A stretch of DNA of 64,000 bases from Clostridium nigeriense. GTDB lineage: Bacteria; Bacillota; Clostridia; Clostridiales; Clostridiaceae. The stretch lies in NCBI RefSeq assembly GCF_900086595.1, contig NZ_LT575472.1:965046-1029045 (forward strand), given 5' to 3'. The notes under the pieces are model-generated. The model searched no databases. It saw only the letters and a list, made by a program, of their open reading frames with translations, and had not been told where the DNA came from. Position numbers and translations under genes: made by a program. Below, piece after piece: positions 27,040 to 36,486 of this stretch; within the stretch, counting starts at the first letter, position 1, and every line of letters begins with the position of its first letter.

Positions 27040-28383
27040 ATGAAGAAAAATGTATTATTTATTGCATATCATTTTCCGCCTATTGGTGGAAGTGGAGTTC
27101 AAAGAAGTTTAAAGTATGTAAAGTATCTACCTAGCAATGGATATAATCCTATAGTTGCAACAGTTAAAGAGGGACATAATTTTGCATATGATTACGGAAT
27201 GTTAAAAGAAATTCCAGAGAATGTTAAGGTTTATAGATCTAATTCTGGAGAAATGCTTTGGCTTAGAGAAATTATTGAAAAAGTAAATGAATTTCTAAGT
27301 AAATTAAGAACTTCTTCTAAAGAAGAAGTTGTAGAAGAGAATAAGGGTAATTCCGAAAATAAGGATACAATAAAAGATAAGATATTTAGATATTTAGAAT
27401 ATAATTATTATGTTCCTGATACAAAAATTAGATGGTATAAACATGCCATTAGGAATATAAAAAATATAATTTTAAAAGAAAATAAAATTGATGTTATCTA
27501 TTCTACATCAGCTCCATACACTGATCACTTAATCGCTATGGAAATAAAGAAAAAAACTAATAAGCCTTGGGTTGCAGATTTCAGAGATCCATGGATAGGA
27601 AATGACTCTATTATGGGGAGATATAGTGAAAAAAGAATTAAAAAAGAAAAGGAAATGGAGCTTCAAGTTGTAACCTTAGCAGACATAGTTATTAATGTAA
27701 CTGATCCTATTACAGAAATGTATAAAAAGAGATATCCACAATTCAAGAATAAATTTATAACTATAACTAATGGTTTTGATGGCGGAGATAAGGATTCTAT
27801 AAAAAGGTATAATAATACTAAGTTTAAAATAAGTTATGCAGGTTTATTAGACTCTTCAAGAACACCTAAAAGCTTAATAATAGCTTTAGAGAATATTTTT
27901 TCTAAAAATCAAGAATTAGCAAAGGATCTGGTTGTAGATTTTACTGGCTATGTATCAGACGACTTGATAAATATGATAAATAATTCAAAAATATCAAAGA
28001 ATATAAATGTTAATTCTTATGTTGAACATAAGGAGATATTAAATATTATGGCTAATTCAAATATAAATTTAATTATTTTACCTGATATAGAGGAAAGTAA
28101 GGGTGTTTTTACAGGAAAAATATTTGACTATATATTAGCTGAAAGGCCAATTTTAGGGATAATGCCAGATGATGGAGTAGCTGCAAAGTTAATAAATGAA
28201 AATAATATTGGTTTAGCGGTTAATCATAATGATATAGATAAAATAGAGGAATTTATATTAGAAGAATATAAAAAATTCAAAAGTGGATATGATTTAAATA
28301 CCGATAGTATTGGTAAATGTTCACAATATGATAGAAGAAATTTAACTAAGCAATTAGTAGAAGTATTTAATAAGTTAACATAA
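27040..28383 (+). CDS. GT-B glycosyltransferase
   Basis: It begins VLFIAYHFPPIGGSGVQRSLKYVKYLP, the glycine-rich loop typical of GT4-like glycosyltransferases in polysaccharide loci. A charged insert, SSKEEVVEENKGNSENKDT, lies near residues 93-110. The central WVADFRDPWIG and the C-terminal FTGKIFDYILAERPILGIMPDDG are the acceptor- and donor-domain motifs. At 447 aa it is longer than many family members because of the insert. GAGG lies 9 bases before the ATG. The following initiating transferase gene is 42 bases downstream, so they are likely co-transcribed. Confidence 0.82.
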   Translation: MKKNVLFIAYHFPPIGGSGVQRSLKYVKYLPSNGYNPIVATVKEGHNFAYDYGMLKEIPENVKVYRSNSGEMLWLREIIEKVNEFLSKLRTSSKEEVVEENKGNSENKDTIKDKIFRYLEYNYYVPDTKIRWYKHAIRNIKNIILKENKIDVIYSTSAPYTDHLIAMEIKKKTNKPWVADFRDPWIGNDSIMGRYSEKRIKKEKEMELQVVTLADIVINVTDPITEMYKKRYPQFKNKFITITNGFDGGDKDSIKRYNNTKFKISYAGLLDSSRTPKSLIIALENIFSKNQELAKDLVVDFTGYVSDDLINMINNSKISKNINVNSYVEHKEILNIMANSNINLIILPDIEESKGVFTGKIFDYILAERPILGIMPDDGVAAKLINENNIGLAVNHNDIDKIEEFILEEYKKFKSGYDLNTDSIGKCSQYDRRNLTKQLVEVFNKLT

Positions 28384-28425
28384 TTGAAATGTGGTTAGTT
28401 AAAAAAGTATTAAAGGAAGATTAAT

Positions 28426-29028
28426 ATGTTGAATAAAATTATTAAGAGGATGTTTGATTTTATAGCATCTTTAATTGGATGTATAATTTTAATTCCAGTT
28501 TTTATTATCATATCTATATTAATTAAATTTGACTCAAGAGGACCTATATTATTTAAGCAAAAAAGAGTAGGTCAAGATGGAAAAGTATTCGAAATATTGA
28601 AATATAGAACTATGATAGTAGATGCTGAAAAGATAGGTAAGCAGATTACTGTTGGTAATGACTCTAGAATAACAAAGGTTGGTAAGTTCTTAAGAAAATA
28701 TAAATTAGATGAATTGCCACAGTTATTTAATGTATTAAAAGGAGATATGAGCTTAGTCGGACCTAGACCAGAAGTACCTAAGTATGTTAAGCTTTATAAT
28801 GAAAGTGAAAGAGAAGTGCTTAAGGTTAAGCCAGGAATTACTGATTTTGCTTCAATAGAATATAGGGATGAAAATGAAATTTTAGGGACAGTAGAAAATC
28901 CTGAGGAATATTACATCAATGTAATTATGAAACATAAACTTCAGTTGAATTTGAAGTATATATCTAAAAATAATATATTTTTAGATATAAAAATTATACT
29001 AAAAACCTTATTAAAATGTTTAAAATAA
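28426..29028 (+). CDS. Initiating phosphoglycosyl transferase (PglC type)
   Basis: It transfers a sugar phosphate from a UDP-sugar to undecaprenyl phosphate, starting the repeat unit. One hydrophobic re-entrant segment spans residues 10-35. Then come FKQKRVGQDGKVFEILKYRTM, the catalytic Asp-Glu pair in KLDELPQLFNVLKGDMSLVGPRPEVP, and PGITDFASIEYRDE. At 200 aa it is the small monotopic class like PglC, not the long WcaJ/WbaP class. AAGGAAG precedes the ATG. Small enzymes of this type often accept UDP-diNAcBac-like or 6-deoxy HexNAc sugars, which would fit the CapD-like dehydratase at 17125, but this is inference. Confidence 0.88.
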   Translation: MLNKIIKRMFDFIASLIGCIILIPVFIIISILIKFDSRGPILFKQKRVGQDGKVFEILKYRTMIVDAEKIGKQITVGNDSRITKVGKFLRKYKLDELPQLFNVLKGDMSLVGPRPEVPKYVKLYNESEREVLKVKPGITDFASIEYRDENEILGTVENPEEYYINVIMKHKLQLNLKYISKNNIFLDIKIILKTLLKCLK

Positions 29029-29047
29029 GTTATTGAAGGTGGTTAAT

Positions 29048-30133
29048 ATGAAAAAACTTAATTTTGCAATTATTGGTTGTGGAAGAATTTCATATAAACA
29101 TGTGGAAGGATTATATGAAAATAAAGATTTAGCTAATTTAGCTGCAACATGTGATGTTAAAATAGAACTTGCTGATGCTAAGGCTAAAGAGTACATTGAG
29201 AAAATGAATGATAATTCCTTAAAAGTTGGTGTATATGAAGATTATAAGGAAATGCTTGAAAAGGAAGATATAGATGTAGTAACTATTGCTACTGAAAGTG
29301 GATATCATGCTGAAATTGCAATTTATTGCATGAATAAAGGAAAGCATGTAATAGTTGAAAAGCCTATGGCTATGTCAATAGATGATGCAAATGAAATGAT
29401 TGAAGTTGCAAAGAAAAATAATGTTAAATTATCTGTAGCTCATCAAAATAGATTTAATAAGCCAATTCAAAAGTTAAGAGAAGCTGTTGAAGGTAACAAA
29501 CTTGGAAGAATAATGAATGGTACTGCAAGAATCCTTTGGAGAAGAGATGACAATTATTATAAGCAAGCTCCATGGAGAGGCACTTGGGATTTAGATGGTG
29601 GTACTCTAATGAATCAATGTATTCATAATATAGATTTATTACAATGGATGATAGGATCTGAAGTTGAGAGAGTATATGCAGAATGTGATACTTTTAGGAA
29701 TCCAATTGAAGGAGAAGACTTTGGTGCTATAGTAATTAGATTTAAAAATGGCAGTATAGGAATAGTAGAAGGTAGTGCAGTTGTTTATCCAAAGAACTTA
29801 GAAGAAACATTAAGTGTATTTGGTACTGAGGGAACTGTAGTAATAGGTGGTCTTGCTGTTAATGAACTTAAGACTTGGAGATTTGAAGGCGAAGATGAGG
29901 AGGCTGTTAAAAAGGATTTACAAGTTCAAATAGATAGTGTTTATGGCAAGGGACATACTCCATTATTTAAAGATGTAATAGAAGCCATAAATGAAGATAG
30001 AAAACCATATGTAAGTGCTGAAGATGCAATAGTTCCTTTATCTATTATTTTAGCAGCTTATAAGTCAAGAAAGACAGGTATGCCTGTAAACTTCCCATTA
30101 AGTAATTTTTCAAGTTCTGATATGAAAAATTAA
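29048..30133 (+). CDS. Gfo/Idh/MocA oxidoreductase, possible WbpB/WlbA role
   Basis: This NAD-dependent oxidoreductase has an N-terminal Rossmann domain (FAIIGCGRISYKHVEG), then VEKPMAMS with the conserved Lys-Pro, HQNRFN, and APWRGTWDLDGGTLMNQCIHNIDLLQW, where Asp and His line the active site. This set is close to WlbA/WbpB, which oxidises C3 of UDP-GlcNAcA before the WbpE step. With the WbpA- and WbpE-like genes at the left edge it could complete a UDP-GlcNAc(3N)A route although it lies 27 kb away. ATG 29048 is chosen because GAAGGTGG is 5 bases upstream; an in-frame TTG at 29033 is rejected. A strong terminator closes the locus after it. Confidence 0.8.
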   Translation: MKKLNFAIIGCGRISYKHVEGLYENKDLANLAATCDVKIELADAKAKEYIEKMNDNSLKVGVYEDYKEMLEKEDIDVVTIATESGYHAEIAIYCMNKGKHVIVEKPMAMSIDDANEMIEVAKKNNVKLSVAHQNRFNKPIQKLREAVEGNKLGRIMNGTARILWRRDDNYYKQAPWRGTWDLDGGTLMNQCIHNIDLLQWMIGSEVERVYAECDTFRNPIEGEDFGAIVIRFKNGSIGIVEGSAVVYPKNLEETLSVFGTEGTVVIGGLAVNELKTWRFEGEDEEAVKKDLQVQIDSVYGKGHTPLFKDVIEAINEDRKPYVSAEDAIVPLSIILAAYKSRKTGMPVNFPLSNFSSSDMKN

Positions 30134-30206
30134 CTTTAAGGAAATCTTAAGATTAAAGCAATTTATTAAGGAAAAATTAATTGAATTAAAAGGTAATATT
30201 CCATAT

Positions 30207-30252
30207 AATACTAAGTGTACTACGTAGAATGATACACTTAGTATTTTTTTTA
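30207..30252 (+). terminator. Strong terminator at the end of the polysaccharide locus
   Basis: Thirteen-bp perfect arms (30207-30219 and 30233-30245) run directly into a TTTTTTTT tract. Confidence 0.9.
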
Positions 30253-30271
30253 TTCTTTAGGAGGAATATAT

Positions 30272-30853
30272 ATGAAAAAATCACTTTTTTTAGCTTTAGG
30301 TGGGGTTGTATTAGCTTTTTTCATGGTATCAGCTTTTGGTAATAGGGAAAGGTTATATGAGAAAAAAGAAAATTTTAAAACACCTGAAGAAGTTATAGCA
30401 AATTTTATTGGATATATAAATACTTATGAAAATGTAAAAACTGATAATGGCTATTATAATGTACCTTCTAGGGAATTTTTAGAAAGTATATCAGAAAGGT
30501 ATAGATTATATGTAGGTGAAAAGGGTTGGGGAAAATATATTAATGAATCAATACCAATTATATTTAGGTATGAACTTGAAGAAGTAGAATATGATTCTTT
30601 AAGTAGTATAAAAACAAATTATGAGGATTCATTTAAAAACATAGGTAAATATAATAGAGATCATAATCCTAGAGTGTTTAGATTAGATGGATATGGATCC
30701 CATAATTTAAATATTGAAAAGTATGATGTAAATGAAGATGGAACAGTGGAAAATGATTTTAATGATATAGAAATGCCAATAACTATATATTTATTCGTAG
30801 TGGATGAAGGCGAAGGATATGTAATTGATTATTATACAAGTGTATATCAATAA
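30272..30853 (+). CDS. Hypothetical membrane-anchored or exported protein
   Basis: I do not recognise this 193-aa protein. Residues 4-23 form one hydrophobic segment after MKK (SLFLALGGVVLAFFMVSAFG), with no lipobox Cys, so it is a signal anchor or an uncleaved export signal. The rest is acidic and rich in Tyr, Asp and Asn, with no Cys or repeats. It ends VVDEGEGYVIDYYTSVYQ. GGAGGAATATAT precedes the ATG. It lies 20 bases before the GntR/ABC operon, after the locus terminator, so it may be that operon's first gene. Confidence 0.6.
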   Translation: MKKSLFLALGGVVLAFFMVSAFGNRERLYEKKENFKTPEEVIANFIGYINTYENVKTDNGYYNVPSREFLESISERYRLYVGEKGWGKYINESIPIIFRYELEEVEYDSLSSIKTNYEDSFKNIGKYNRDHNPRVFRLDGYGSHNLNIEKYDVNEDGTVENDFNDIEMPITIYLFVVDEGEGYVIDYYTSVYQ

Positions 30854-30873
30854 TATAAAGTTGAGGTAGTATT

Positions 30874-31257
30874 ATGTTAAAAATAGATTCTAGAATTAGT
30901 GTTCCAATATATGAACAAGTTATTATTGGAATTAAGGAGCTTATAATTAAAGGTGTTCTTAAAGAAGGAGATAAGTTACCTTCAGTTAGAGAATTATCCT
31001 CCCTTTTAACTATAAACCCTAATACAGTAAGCAAGGCTTATACAGAGTTAGAAAAGGAGAATATAGTTGAGGTTATAAAGGGGAAGGGTACCTTTATATC
31101 AAATAACTATAAAAATAATATTTCCAAGGAAAAGTTAAACAAATTAGTTATAGATTTTAAGAGGCTTATATTAGAAGCAAATTACTTAGGTCTTGAGGAA
31201 AAGGACTTAATTACTTTATTGAGTCAAGGATTCAAAGAAATAAGAGGTGGGGTATAA
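30874..31257 (+). CDS. GntR-family regulator, YtrA type
   Basis: A short DNA-binding regulator with an N-terminal winged helix-turn-helix: SRISVPIYEQVIIGIKELI, then KEGDKLPSVRELSSLLTINPNTVSKAYTEL and GKGTFI. Only about 45 residues follow, the hallmark of the YtrA subfamily, which lacks a ligand domain and usually represses an adjacent ABC transporter operon. The 127-aa length fits. Its stop codon lies 1 base before the ABC ATPase ATG. It probably represses its own operon, with the signal sensed indirectly; that is inference from the family. Confidence 0.88.
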   Translation: MLKIDSRISVPIYEQVIIGIKELIIKGVLKEGDKLPSVRELSSLLTINPNTVSKAYTELEKENIVEVIKGKGTFISNNYKNNISKEKLNKLVIDFKRLILEANYLGLEEKDLITLLSQGFKEIRGGV

Positions 31258-31258
31258 T

Positions 31259-32155
31259 ATGCTAGAGTTAAAAAACTTCTCTTTAAATTACGGAGAAAGT
31301 CAAATTTTAGATAACATAAGTTTTTCCTTAGATAAAGGGAAAATACTAGGTATAGTTGGACCAAGTGGAGTAGGAAAAACCTCATTAATTAAAGGGATTG
31401 TTGGGATTTATAAGGGAACCTCAGGAACTTTAACTTATGATGGGGAAAAAATATATGATAATTCTAATGTTAAAAGAAAGATTGCTTATGTTCCAGATGA
31501 ACATAATAGCTTTTATTTAATAACTTTAAGGGAAATAGTTAACTTCTATAAATCTTTATATCCTAATTTTGATGATGAAAAATTTTATAAAATTAATAGA
31601 ATATTTAAAATCCCACTAAATAAGAGATTTTTACAATTATCTAAGGGAATGAAAATGAGGGTTAACTTAATGATTGCATTTTCTTTAAATTCAGAACTTT
31701 TAATTTTAGATGAACCTACATCTGGATTAGATCCTATTTTAAAGGAAAAAGTTCTTAAAATAATCATGGAAGAGGTTTCAAATGGTGATAAGTCTGTTAT
31801 AATAAGTTCTCATAATTTAATAGAACTTGAAAGAATATGTGATGAGGTTTTAATTCTTAATGAGGGAAAGATTGAATATCATAATTCCTTAGATAATATA
31901 AAGCGCAATATCAAGAAGATTCAAGTAGCCTTTGATATGCCTGTATATGAAGAGGACTTAAATTTTAATGGTATATTTAATATTAAACAAGTAGGAAGAG
32001 TCTTTACTATTGTAATAGAGGATAATGATAATGAGTTTAAGGAATTTATTAAGAAGTTTAATCCTTTATTTGTTGAGGAAATAGACTTGAGCTTAGAGGA
32101 AGTCTTTATAAATAGAATAGAAGGGAAGGTAAGTGATGAAGAAGTATTTAAATAA
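31259..32155 (+). CDS. ABC transporter ATP-binding protein (YtrB-like)
   Basis: The cytosolic ATPase subunit of an ABC exporter-type system. Walker A is GPSGVGKTS near residue 36, the signature is LSKGMKMRVN and Walker B is LLILDEPTSGLDP. The signature has LSKGM instead of LSGGQ, common in this subfamily. The ATG at 31259 follows GAGGTGGG; an in-frame GTG at 31247 lies inside that site. Its end overlaps the permease start by 20 bases, indicating a tight operon with the GntR regulator and permease. The substrate is unknown; relatives respond to cell-wall-active agents. Confidence 0.88.
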   Translation: MLELKNFSLNYGESQILDNISFSLDKGKILGIVGPSGVGKTSLIKGIVGIYKGTSGTLTYDGEKIYDNSNVKRKIAYVPDEHNSFYLITLREIVNFYKSLYPNFDDEKFYKINRIFKIPLNKRFLQLSKGMKMRVNLMIAFSLNSELLILDEPTSGLDPILKEKVLKIIMEEVSNGDKSVIISSHNLIELERICDEVLILNEGKIEYHNSLDNIKRNIKKIQVAFDMPVYEEDLNFNGIFNIKQVGRVFTIVIEDNDNEFKEFIKKFNPLFVEEIDLSLEEVFINRIEGKVSDEEVFK

Positions 32156-33158
32156 GAGTTTATTTTATCAAGGAGATGCAAATATTTTTATTCCCTTATG
32201 TATTGTTTATATAGCAGCTTTCATACTTACTTTAATAAGCGTAAATAATTTCTTTACTTATGATATAAGGCAGTATCTGTATAACCCAATAAATATAAGG
32301 TATGTCTTTTCTATAGATGGAATAATAATATTAGGAGCTTATATTTCTATTATTTATATAATTACAGTTGGAATATTCAAAAGAAAAAAATGGTCAACCT
32401 TCTTGTCTGGACCATTTTCTAGAATGGACATTAGAATAAGAGAATTAATAATAATAGTAATGTCAGTATTTATATATATTATTATATTTTTAGCTATTAT
32501 CTTTAAAAATTATATTCAATATTATGATACTTTAAAGTATATTAATGATTTTAATATAATAATCCTTTTTGATATTTTAAGAATAATTAGTATTTCAACT
32601 TTAATAATAGGAATTTTATCAATATTAGATACTGTTTTTGCTAATTTATACTATTTGATTGGTGCTGGAATATTTTCTTTTCTTTACTTAGTATTTCTTA
32701 TGGTTAATTATAATCCAATATTAAGTTATTATATTAATGGGCAAGTATATGGATTAAGATATATTTATAATGGATTAATGGAATATATAGGGGCATATAC
32801 TATAGGAAATGTTATTTCAAGCTTTCAGATTATTTGTATATCAAGTTTTTTCATAATTATTGGATTAGTATTAATTTTTATTTCAAAATTATTGACTAAT
32901 AGGATGTTAGTAGAAAATATGAATGAGGGTATAATATTTGATTTTCCTAAAAAATTATCATGTTTTATTATAATAACCTTTGTAGGAATAGCTAGTGCTC
33001 CTTTTATAAGTAGTGTTTTAGATGAAATTTATTTTAGGTATTCTTTAGGGGAATATGAATTAGTCTTACTAAGAACTGCAATAATAGTTGTAGTAAGTAT
33101 AATTGCATATTTTGTTTTTAGAAACTTTAAAAAAGAAAAAAAGGATGTTTATTATTAA
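32136..33158 (+). CDS. ABC transporter permease partner
   Basis: An integral membrane protein of 340 aa with about eight hydrophobic segments, the first at residues 18-38 (FIPLCIVYIAAFILTLI). KWSTFLSGPFSRMDIRIREL is the cytosolic segment typical of YtrC/D-like permeases and probably contacts the ATPase. ATG 32136 is chosen 6 bases after GGAAGG; the GTG just before it is less likely. It overlaps the ATPase gene and ends the operon at a bidirectional hairpin shared with brnQ. No substrate can be inferred. Confidence 0.78.
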   Translation: MKKYLNKSLFYQGDANIFIPLCIVYIAAFILTLISVNNFFTYDIRQYLYNPINIRYVFSIDGIIILGAYISIIYIITVGIFKRKKWSTFLSGPFSRMDIRIRELIIIVMSVFIYIIIFLAIIFKNYIQYYDTLKYINDFNIIILFDILRIISISTLIIGILSILDTVFANLYYLIGAGIFSFLYLVFLMVNYNPILSYYINGQVYGLRYIYNGLMEYIGAYTIGNVISSFQIICISSFFIIIGLVLIFISKLLTNRMLVENMNEGIIFDFPKKLSCFIIITFVGIASAPFISSVLDEIYFRYSLGEYELVLLRTAIIVVVSIIAYFVFRNFKKEKKDVYY

Positions 33159-33166
33159 TGAGATTA

Positions 33167-33192
33167 AAAAGGTGCTTTTAACAGCACCTTTT
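33167..33192. terminator. Bidirectional terminator between the ABC permease and brnQ
   Basis: Ten-bp arms AAAAGGTGCT (33167-33176) and its complement (33183-33192), with A- and T-rich flanks on both sides. It serves two converging genes. Confidence 0.85.
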
Positions 33193-33205
33193 GTATTTTA
33201 TATTT

Positions 33206-34462
33206 TTACTTATAACTTTTACTTAAAAATAGACAACCAATAATTATAGAAATTACTGTTGGAATTAACCATCCAAAGCCTATACTAGCTAGAGGAATAA
33301 AGCTTAAATTTACTCCTGGAATTGCAAATATTACTCCAAAAGCTAATGAAGTATATACTCCAATTCTCATAGCTCTAATATTATTTATATATTTAGATAA
33401 AATTGTAGTTGCAATAAGAGTAATTGAAACTGGGTATAGTATATTAAGTATAGGCACTGATAATACAATAATTTTATCTACTCCTAAGGTAGCAAGTCCT
33501 AAACTAATAATTGAAATTAAAATAGCATTAAATTTAAATGGTAACTTTCCTTTTGAAATCTTATCAAAGAAGTTAGCACCTGCAGTAAGCAATCCAATAG
33601 AAGTAGTTAAGCAAGCGAGCCCCATAGCTATTCCAATGATAATAGGACCAGCAGAGCCAAGAATATTTTTAGATATTAATATTAAAAGTCCAGTTTTTCC
33701 TATATCTGACGAAGCTAAATTAACTGTTTGAGCTCCAATATAAGTTAATCCGCCATAAACAAAAGCAAGTCCTAAAACTGCAACTAAGCTTGATTTTAAA
33801 ATCATTTTAGACATATCTTTATTTTCATATCCCTTAGATTTTAAAGACGTTGTTATTATTCCAGCAAATAAAAGAGCAGCTATAGCATCCATAGTTTGAT
33901 AACCTTCTAATAAAGAGTTTGATAAAACATTTGTGGCATTAGTGTGAGCTATATCTCCAATTGGCATCATTAATCCCTTAACTATTAATATAAATAAAAG
34001 TACCATAAGAGCAGGGGTTAAGTATTTGCCTATAGTATCAATAATTGAAGTTTTTCTTAAAACAAAAAATAAGTTAATTAGAAAATATATTGCCATAGCT
34101 ATAAAAGGTGATATGCTACTGAAAAATGGATTTATTGCTAGTTCATATGTAGTTGCTGCGGTTCTAGGAATTGCAAGCATAGGACCTACTGCAATAAATA
34201 ATATGGCAGTAAACATTACTGAAAACTTAGGACCGATTTTACTAGATAAAGTTTTAAATGTTCCATCTCCTTTAGAACAAGCAATAATAGCTAATAGTGG
34301 TAATCCTACACCGGTTATAATAAAACCTATAATCCCTAATAAGTATTGACTTCCTATGGTGTTTCCTAAGAAGGTAGGGAATATTAAGTTTCCCGCTCCA
34401 AAGAACATTGAAAATAGTGCAAAGCCAACTACAAGTGAATCTTTAGTACTTTTCTTAATCAT
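33206..34462 (-). CDS. brnQ: Branched-chain amino acid transporter BrnQ
   Basis: A sodium- or proton-coupled importer of leucine, isoleucine and valine with about twelve transmembrane helices. The N-terminus has LVVGFALFSMFFGAGNLIFPTFLG, the strongly conserved first helix of the LIVCS family. GAGANFFDKISKGKLPF is another family segment. The 418-aa length is normal. GGAGGAAAA directly precedes the ATG. It is a single-gene unit converging on the GntR/ABC operon. The leader is about 90 bases before the next divergent gene; no T-box or leucine-type attenuator was found in it. Confidence 0.92.
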   Translation of the reverse strand: MIKKSTKDSLVVGFALFSMFFGAGNLIFPTFLGNTIGSQYLLGIIGFIITGVGLPLLAIIACSKGDGTFKTLSSKIGPKFSVMFTAILFIAVGPMLAIPRTAATTYELAINPFFSSISPFIAMAIYFLINLFFVLRKTSIIDTIGKYLTPALMVLLFILIVKGLMMPIGDIAHTNATNVLSNSLLEGYQTMDAIAALLFAGIITTSLKSKGYENKDMSKMILKSSLVAVLGLAFVYGGLTYIGAQTVNLASSDIGKTGLLILISKNILGSAGPIIIGIAMGLACLTTSIGLLTAGANFFDKISKGKLPFKFNAILISIISLGLATLGVDKIIVLSVPILNILYPVSITLIATTILSKYINNIRAMRIGVYTSLAFGVIFAIPGVNLSFIPLASIGFGWLIPTVISIIIGCLFLSKSYK

Positions 34463-34642
34463 TTTTCCTCCGTAAATTACAAATTATTTATAAACTTTCA
34501 ATAAAAGCAGATTATTTCTAAAAAAATATTAAATAATACTAAATATATTAACATAATGATTAAAGTCCTTCAAGTAATTATTAGATTTAAAAGTTCTGAA
34601 AATATTGGTATAATATATTTAAATTATTTGAGGAGGCTTCTT

Positions 34643-35533
34643 ATGTTATTAAGTGAAGTTACAAATTTAATAGATGGAGTGGAATTGTTAAGAGATATAG
34701 AGTTTACTTCTTTAGGTCTTGCTGTTGCAGATTGTGATGAAAAACTACTTACATTTATCGAAAGTGAAAAGTACATAAACAGTTTAAGCAATAATATTAT
34801 GGGATTAATTACTACGAAAGATATTGGAGAAAAACTAAAAAATAGATATGGAGTTATAATTTCCAAAAATCCTAGAGCTGATTATTTTAAATTACATAAT
34901 GAGTTATCAAACTTAGAAAGTTATAAAAGAAAAGAGTTTACCACATCAATAGGAAATGAATGTAAGATAAGTAAGTTTGTTTCCATAAGTGATAAGAATG
35001 TAATTATAGGTAATAACGTTATAATAGAAGAATTCGTAGTAATCCGTGAAAATACTATAATTGGAGATAATAGTATAATTAGATCAGGGGTCGTATTGGG
35101 TGGAGAAGGATATGAGTATAAGAGATTAGATGGGATAATAATGAATGTTAAGCATTGTGGAGGAGTTATTATTGGAAGGAATGTTGAAGTTCAATACAAT
35201 TCATGTATAGATAAAGCTCTTTATACTTGGGATAATACTATTATAGGTGATTACTCTAAACTTGATAATTTAGTTCATATTGAACACGGGGTTAAAGTAG
35301 GCAAGAGATGCCTAATTGCATCTAGAGCTACTTTTGGAGGTAGAACTGTTATAGGTGATGATTCATGGATAGGGCTTGGAGCTATAATTTCTAATGGACT
35401 TATATTAGGTAATAAGGTTAGTATAAGTCTAGGTTCTGTTGTTACTAAAAATTTAAATGACGGAGAAAAGGTATCTGGAAATTTTGCCATAAATCATGAT
35501 AGGTTCATAGAGCATATAAAGAAAATTAGATAA
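34643..35533 (+). CDS. LpxD-like UDP-sugar N-acyltransferase
   Basis: A 296-aa left-handed beta-helix protein. Residues 1-85 resemble the LpxD uridine-binding domain (AVADCDEKLLTFIESEKYI, VIISKNPRADYFKLHNEL). Hexapeptide repeats then run from about 100 to 280. LVHIEHGVKVGKRCLIASRATFGG corresponds to the LpxD catalytic-His segment. ATG 34643 follows GAGGAGG; a longer reading from 34556 lacks a ribosome site. Clostridia make no lipid A, so an acyl or acetyl transfer to another UDP-amino-sugar is likely. It lies 83 bases before galU, which may link it to nucleotide-sugar metabolism. Confidence 0.78.
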   Translation: MLLSEVTNLIDGVELLRDIEFTSLGLAVADCDEKLLTFIESEKYINSLSNNIMGLITTKDIGEKLKNRYGVIISKNPRADYFKLHNELSNLESYKRKEFTTSIGNECKISKFVSISDKNVIIGNNVIIEEFVVIRENTIIGDNSIIRSGVVLGGEGYEYKRLDGIIMNVKHCGGVIIGRNVEVQYNSCIDKALYTWDNTIIGDYSKLDNLVHIEHGVKVGKRCLIASRATFGGRTVIGDDSWIGLGAIISNGLILGNKVSISLGSVVTKNLNDGEKVSGNFAINHDRFIEHIKKIR

Positions 35534-35616
35534 ATTGTTTTATTTAAATTAATATGTTAAAATTACAATTGGATATATTATGTAAAAAGATATTTGTATG
35601 GGAGTGAGGGATAGAT

Positions 35617-36486
35617 ATGAAAGTAAGAAAAGCTATTATACCAGCAGCGGGACTTGGAACTAGATTTTTACCTGCAACTAAAGCACAGCCAAAGGAAATG
35701 CTTCCAATAGTTGATAAGCCTACAATTCAATATATTATTGAAGAAGCCGTTGCATCAGGCATAGAAGAAATATTAATAATTACAGGAAGAAATAAGAAAT
35801 GTATAGAAGACCATTTTGATAAATCGGTTGAATTAGAAATGGAGCTTCAAAAGAGTAACAAGGAAGATTTACTGGAAATGGTAAGAGGAATATCTGATAT
35901 GGTAGATATTCACTATATAAGACAAAAAGAACCAAAGGGATTAGGTCATGCAATATCATGTGCAAGAGCCTTTGTTGGTAATGAACCTTTTGCTGTTTTA
36001 CTAGGAGATGACGTAGTTGATTCAGAAGTCCCATGCTTAAAGCAATTAATGGATTGCTACAAAGAGTATAAAACAACTATATTAGGAGTTCAAACTGTAG
36101 CAAAAGAAGACGTGAATAAATATGGAATTGTAGATGGAATTCATATTGAAGATAGAGTTTATAAAGTTAAAAAATTAGTTGAAAAACCAGCTGTTGAAGA
36201 GTCACCAAGTAATGTAGCTATTTTGGGCAGATATATAATAACTCCTCAGATATTTGATATATTACAAAATACTAAGCCAGGTAAGGGTGGAGAAATTCAA
36301 CTTACAGATGCATTACAAACTCTAATTGAAAATGAAGCTATGTATGCATATAACTTTGAAGGAAGAAGATATGATGTTGGGGATAAACTTGGTTTCTTAC
36401 AAGCTACAGTGGAATTTGCATTGAAGAGAGATGAGCTTAGAGAACCATTTATTCAGTATTTAACAAATAGAGATTGGAAAAAATAA
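35617..36486 (+). CDS. galU: UTP-glucose-1-phosphate uridylyltransferase
   Basis: It makes UDP-glucose from UTP and glucose-1-phosphate. The signature [21 protein letters not shown] occupies residues 10-30. [25 protein letters not shown] and LVEKP are the catalytic-pocket motifs, and [12 protein letters not shown] and [12 protein letters not shown] lie near the end. The 289-aa length is normal. GGGAGTGAGGG lies upstream of the ATG. It feeds the UDP-glucose dehydrogenase at 2808. It sits outside the polysaccharide locus and is therefore probably a housekeeping copy. Confidence 0.93.
   Translation: MKVRKAIIPAAGLGTRFLPATKAQPKEMLPIVDKPTIQYIIEEAVASGIEEILIITGRNKKCIEDHFDKSVELEMELQKSNKEDLLEMVRGISDMVDIHYIRQKEPKGLGHAISCARAFVGNEPFAVLLGDDVVDSEVPCLKQLMDCYKEYKTTILGVQTVAKEDVNKYGIVDGIHIEDRVYKVKKLVEKPAVEESPSNVAILGRYIITPQIFDILQNTKPGKGGEIQLTDALQTLIENEAMYAYNFEGRRYDVGDKLGFLQATVEFALKRDELREPFIQYLTNRDWKK

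Noticed and set aside
1..30250. Mobile element carrying the polysaccharide locus
   Set aside because: No transposase, integrase, direct repeats or tRNA target was seen, although the left end is outside the window.
34026..34349. Plus-strand open frame of 107 aa
   Set aside because: It lies antisense inside brnQ, whose membrane-protein frame is clearly real.
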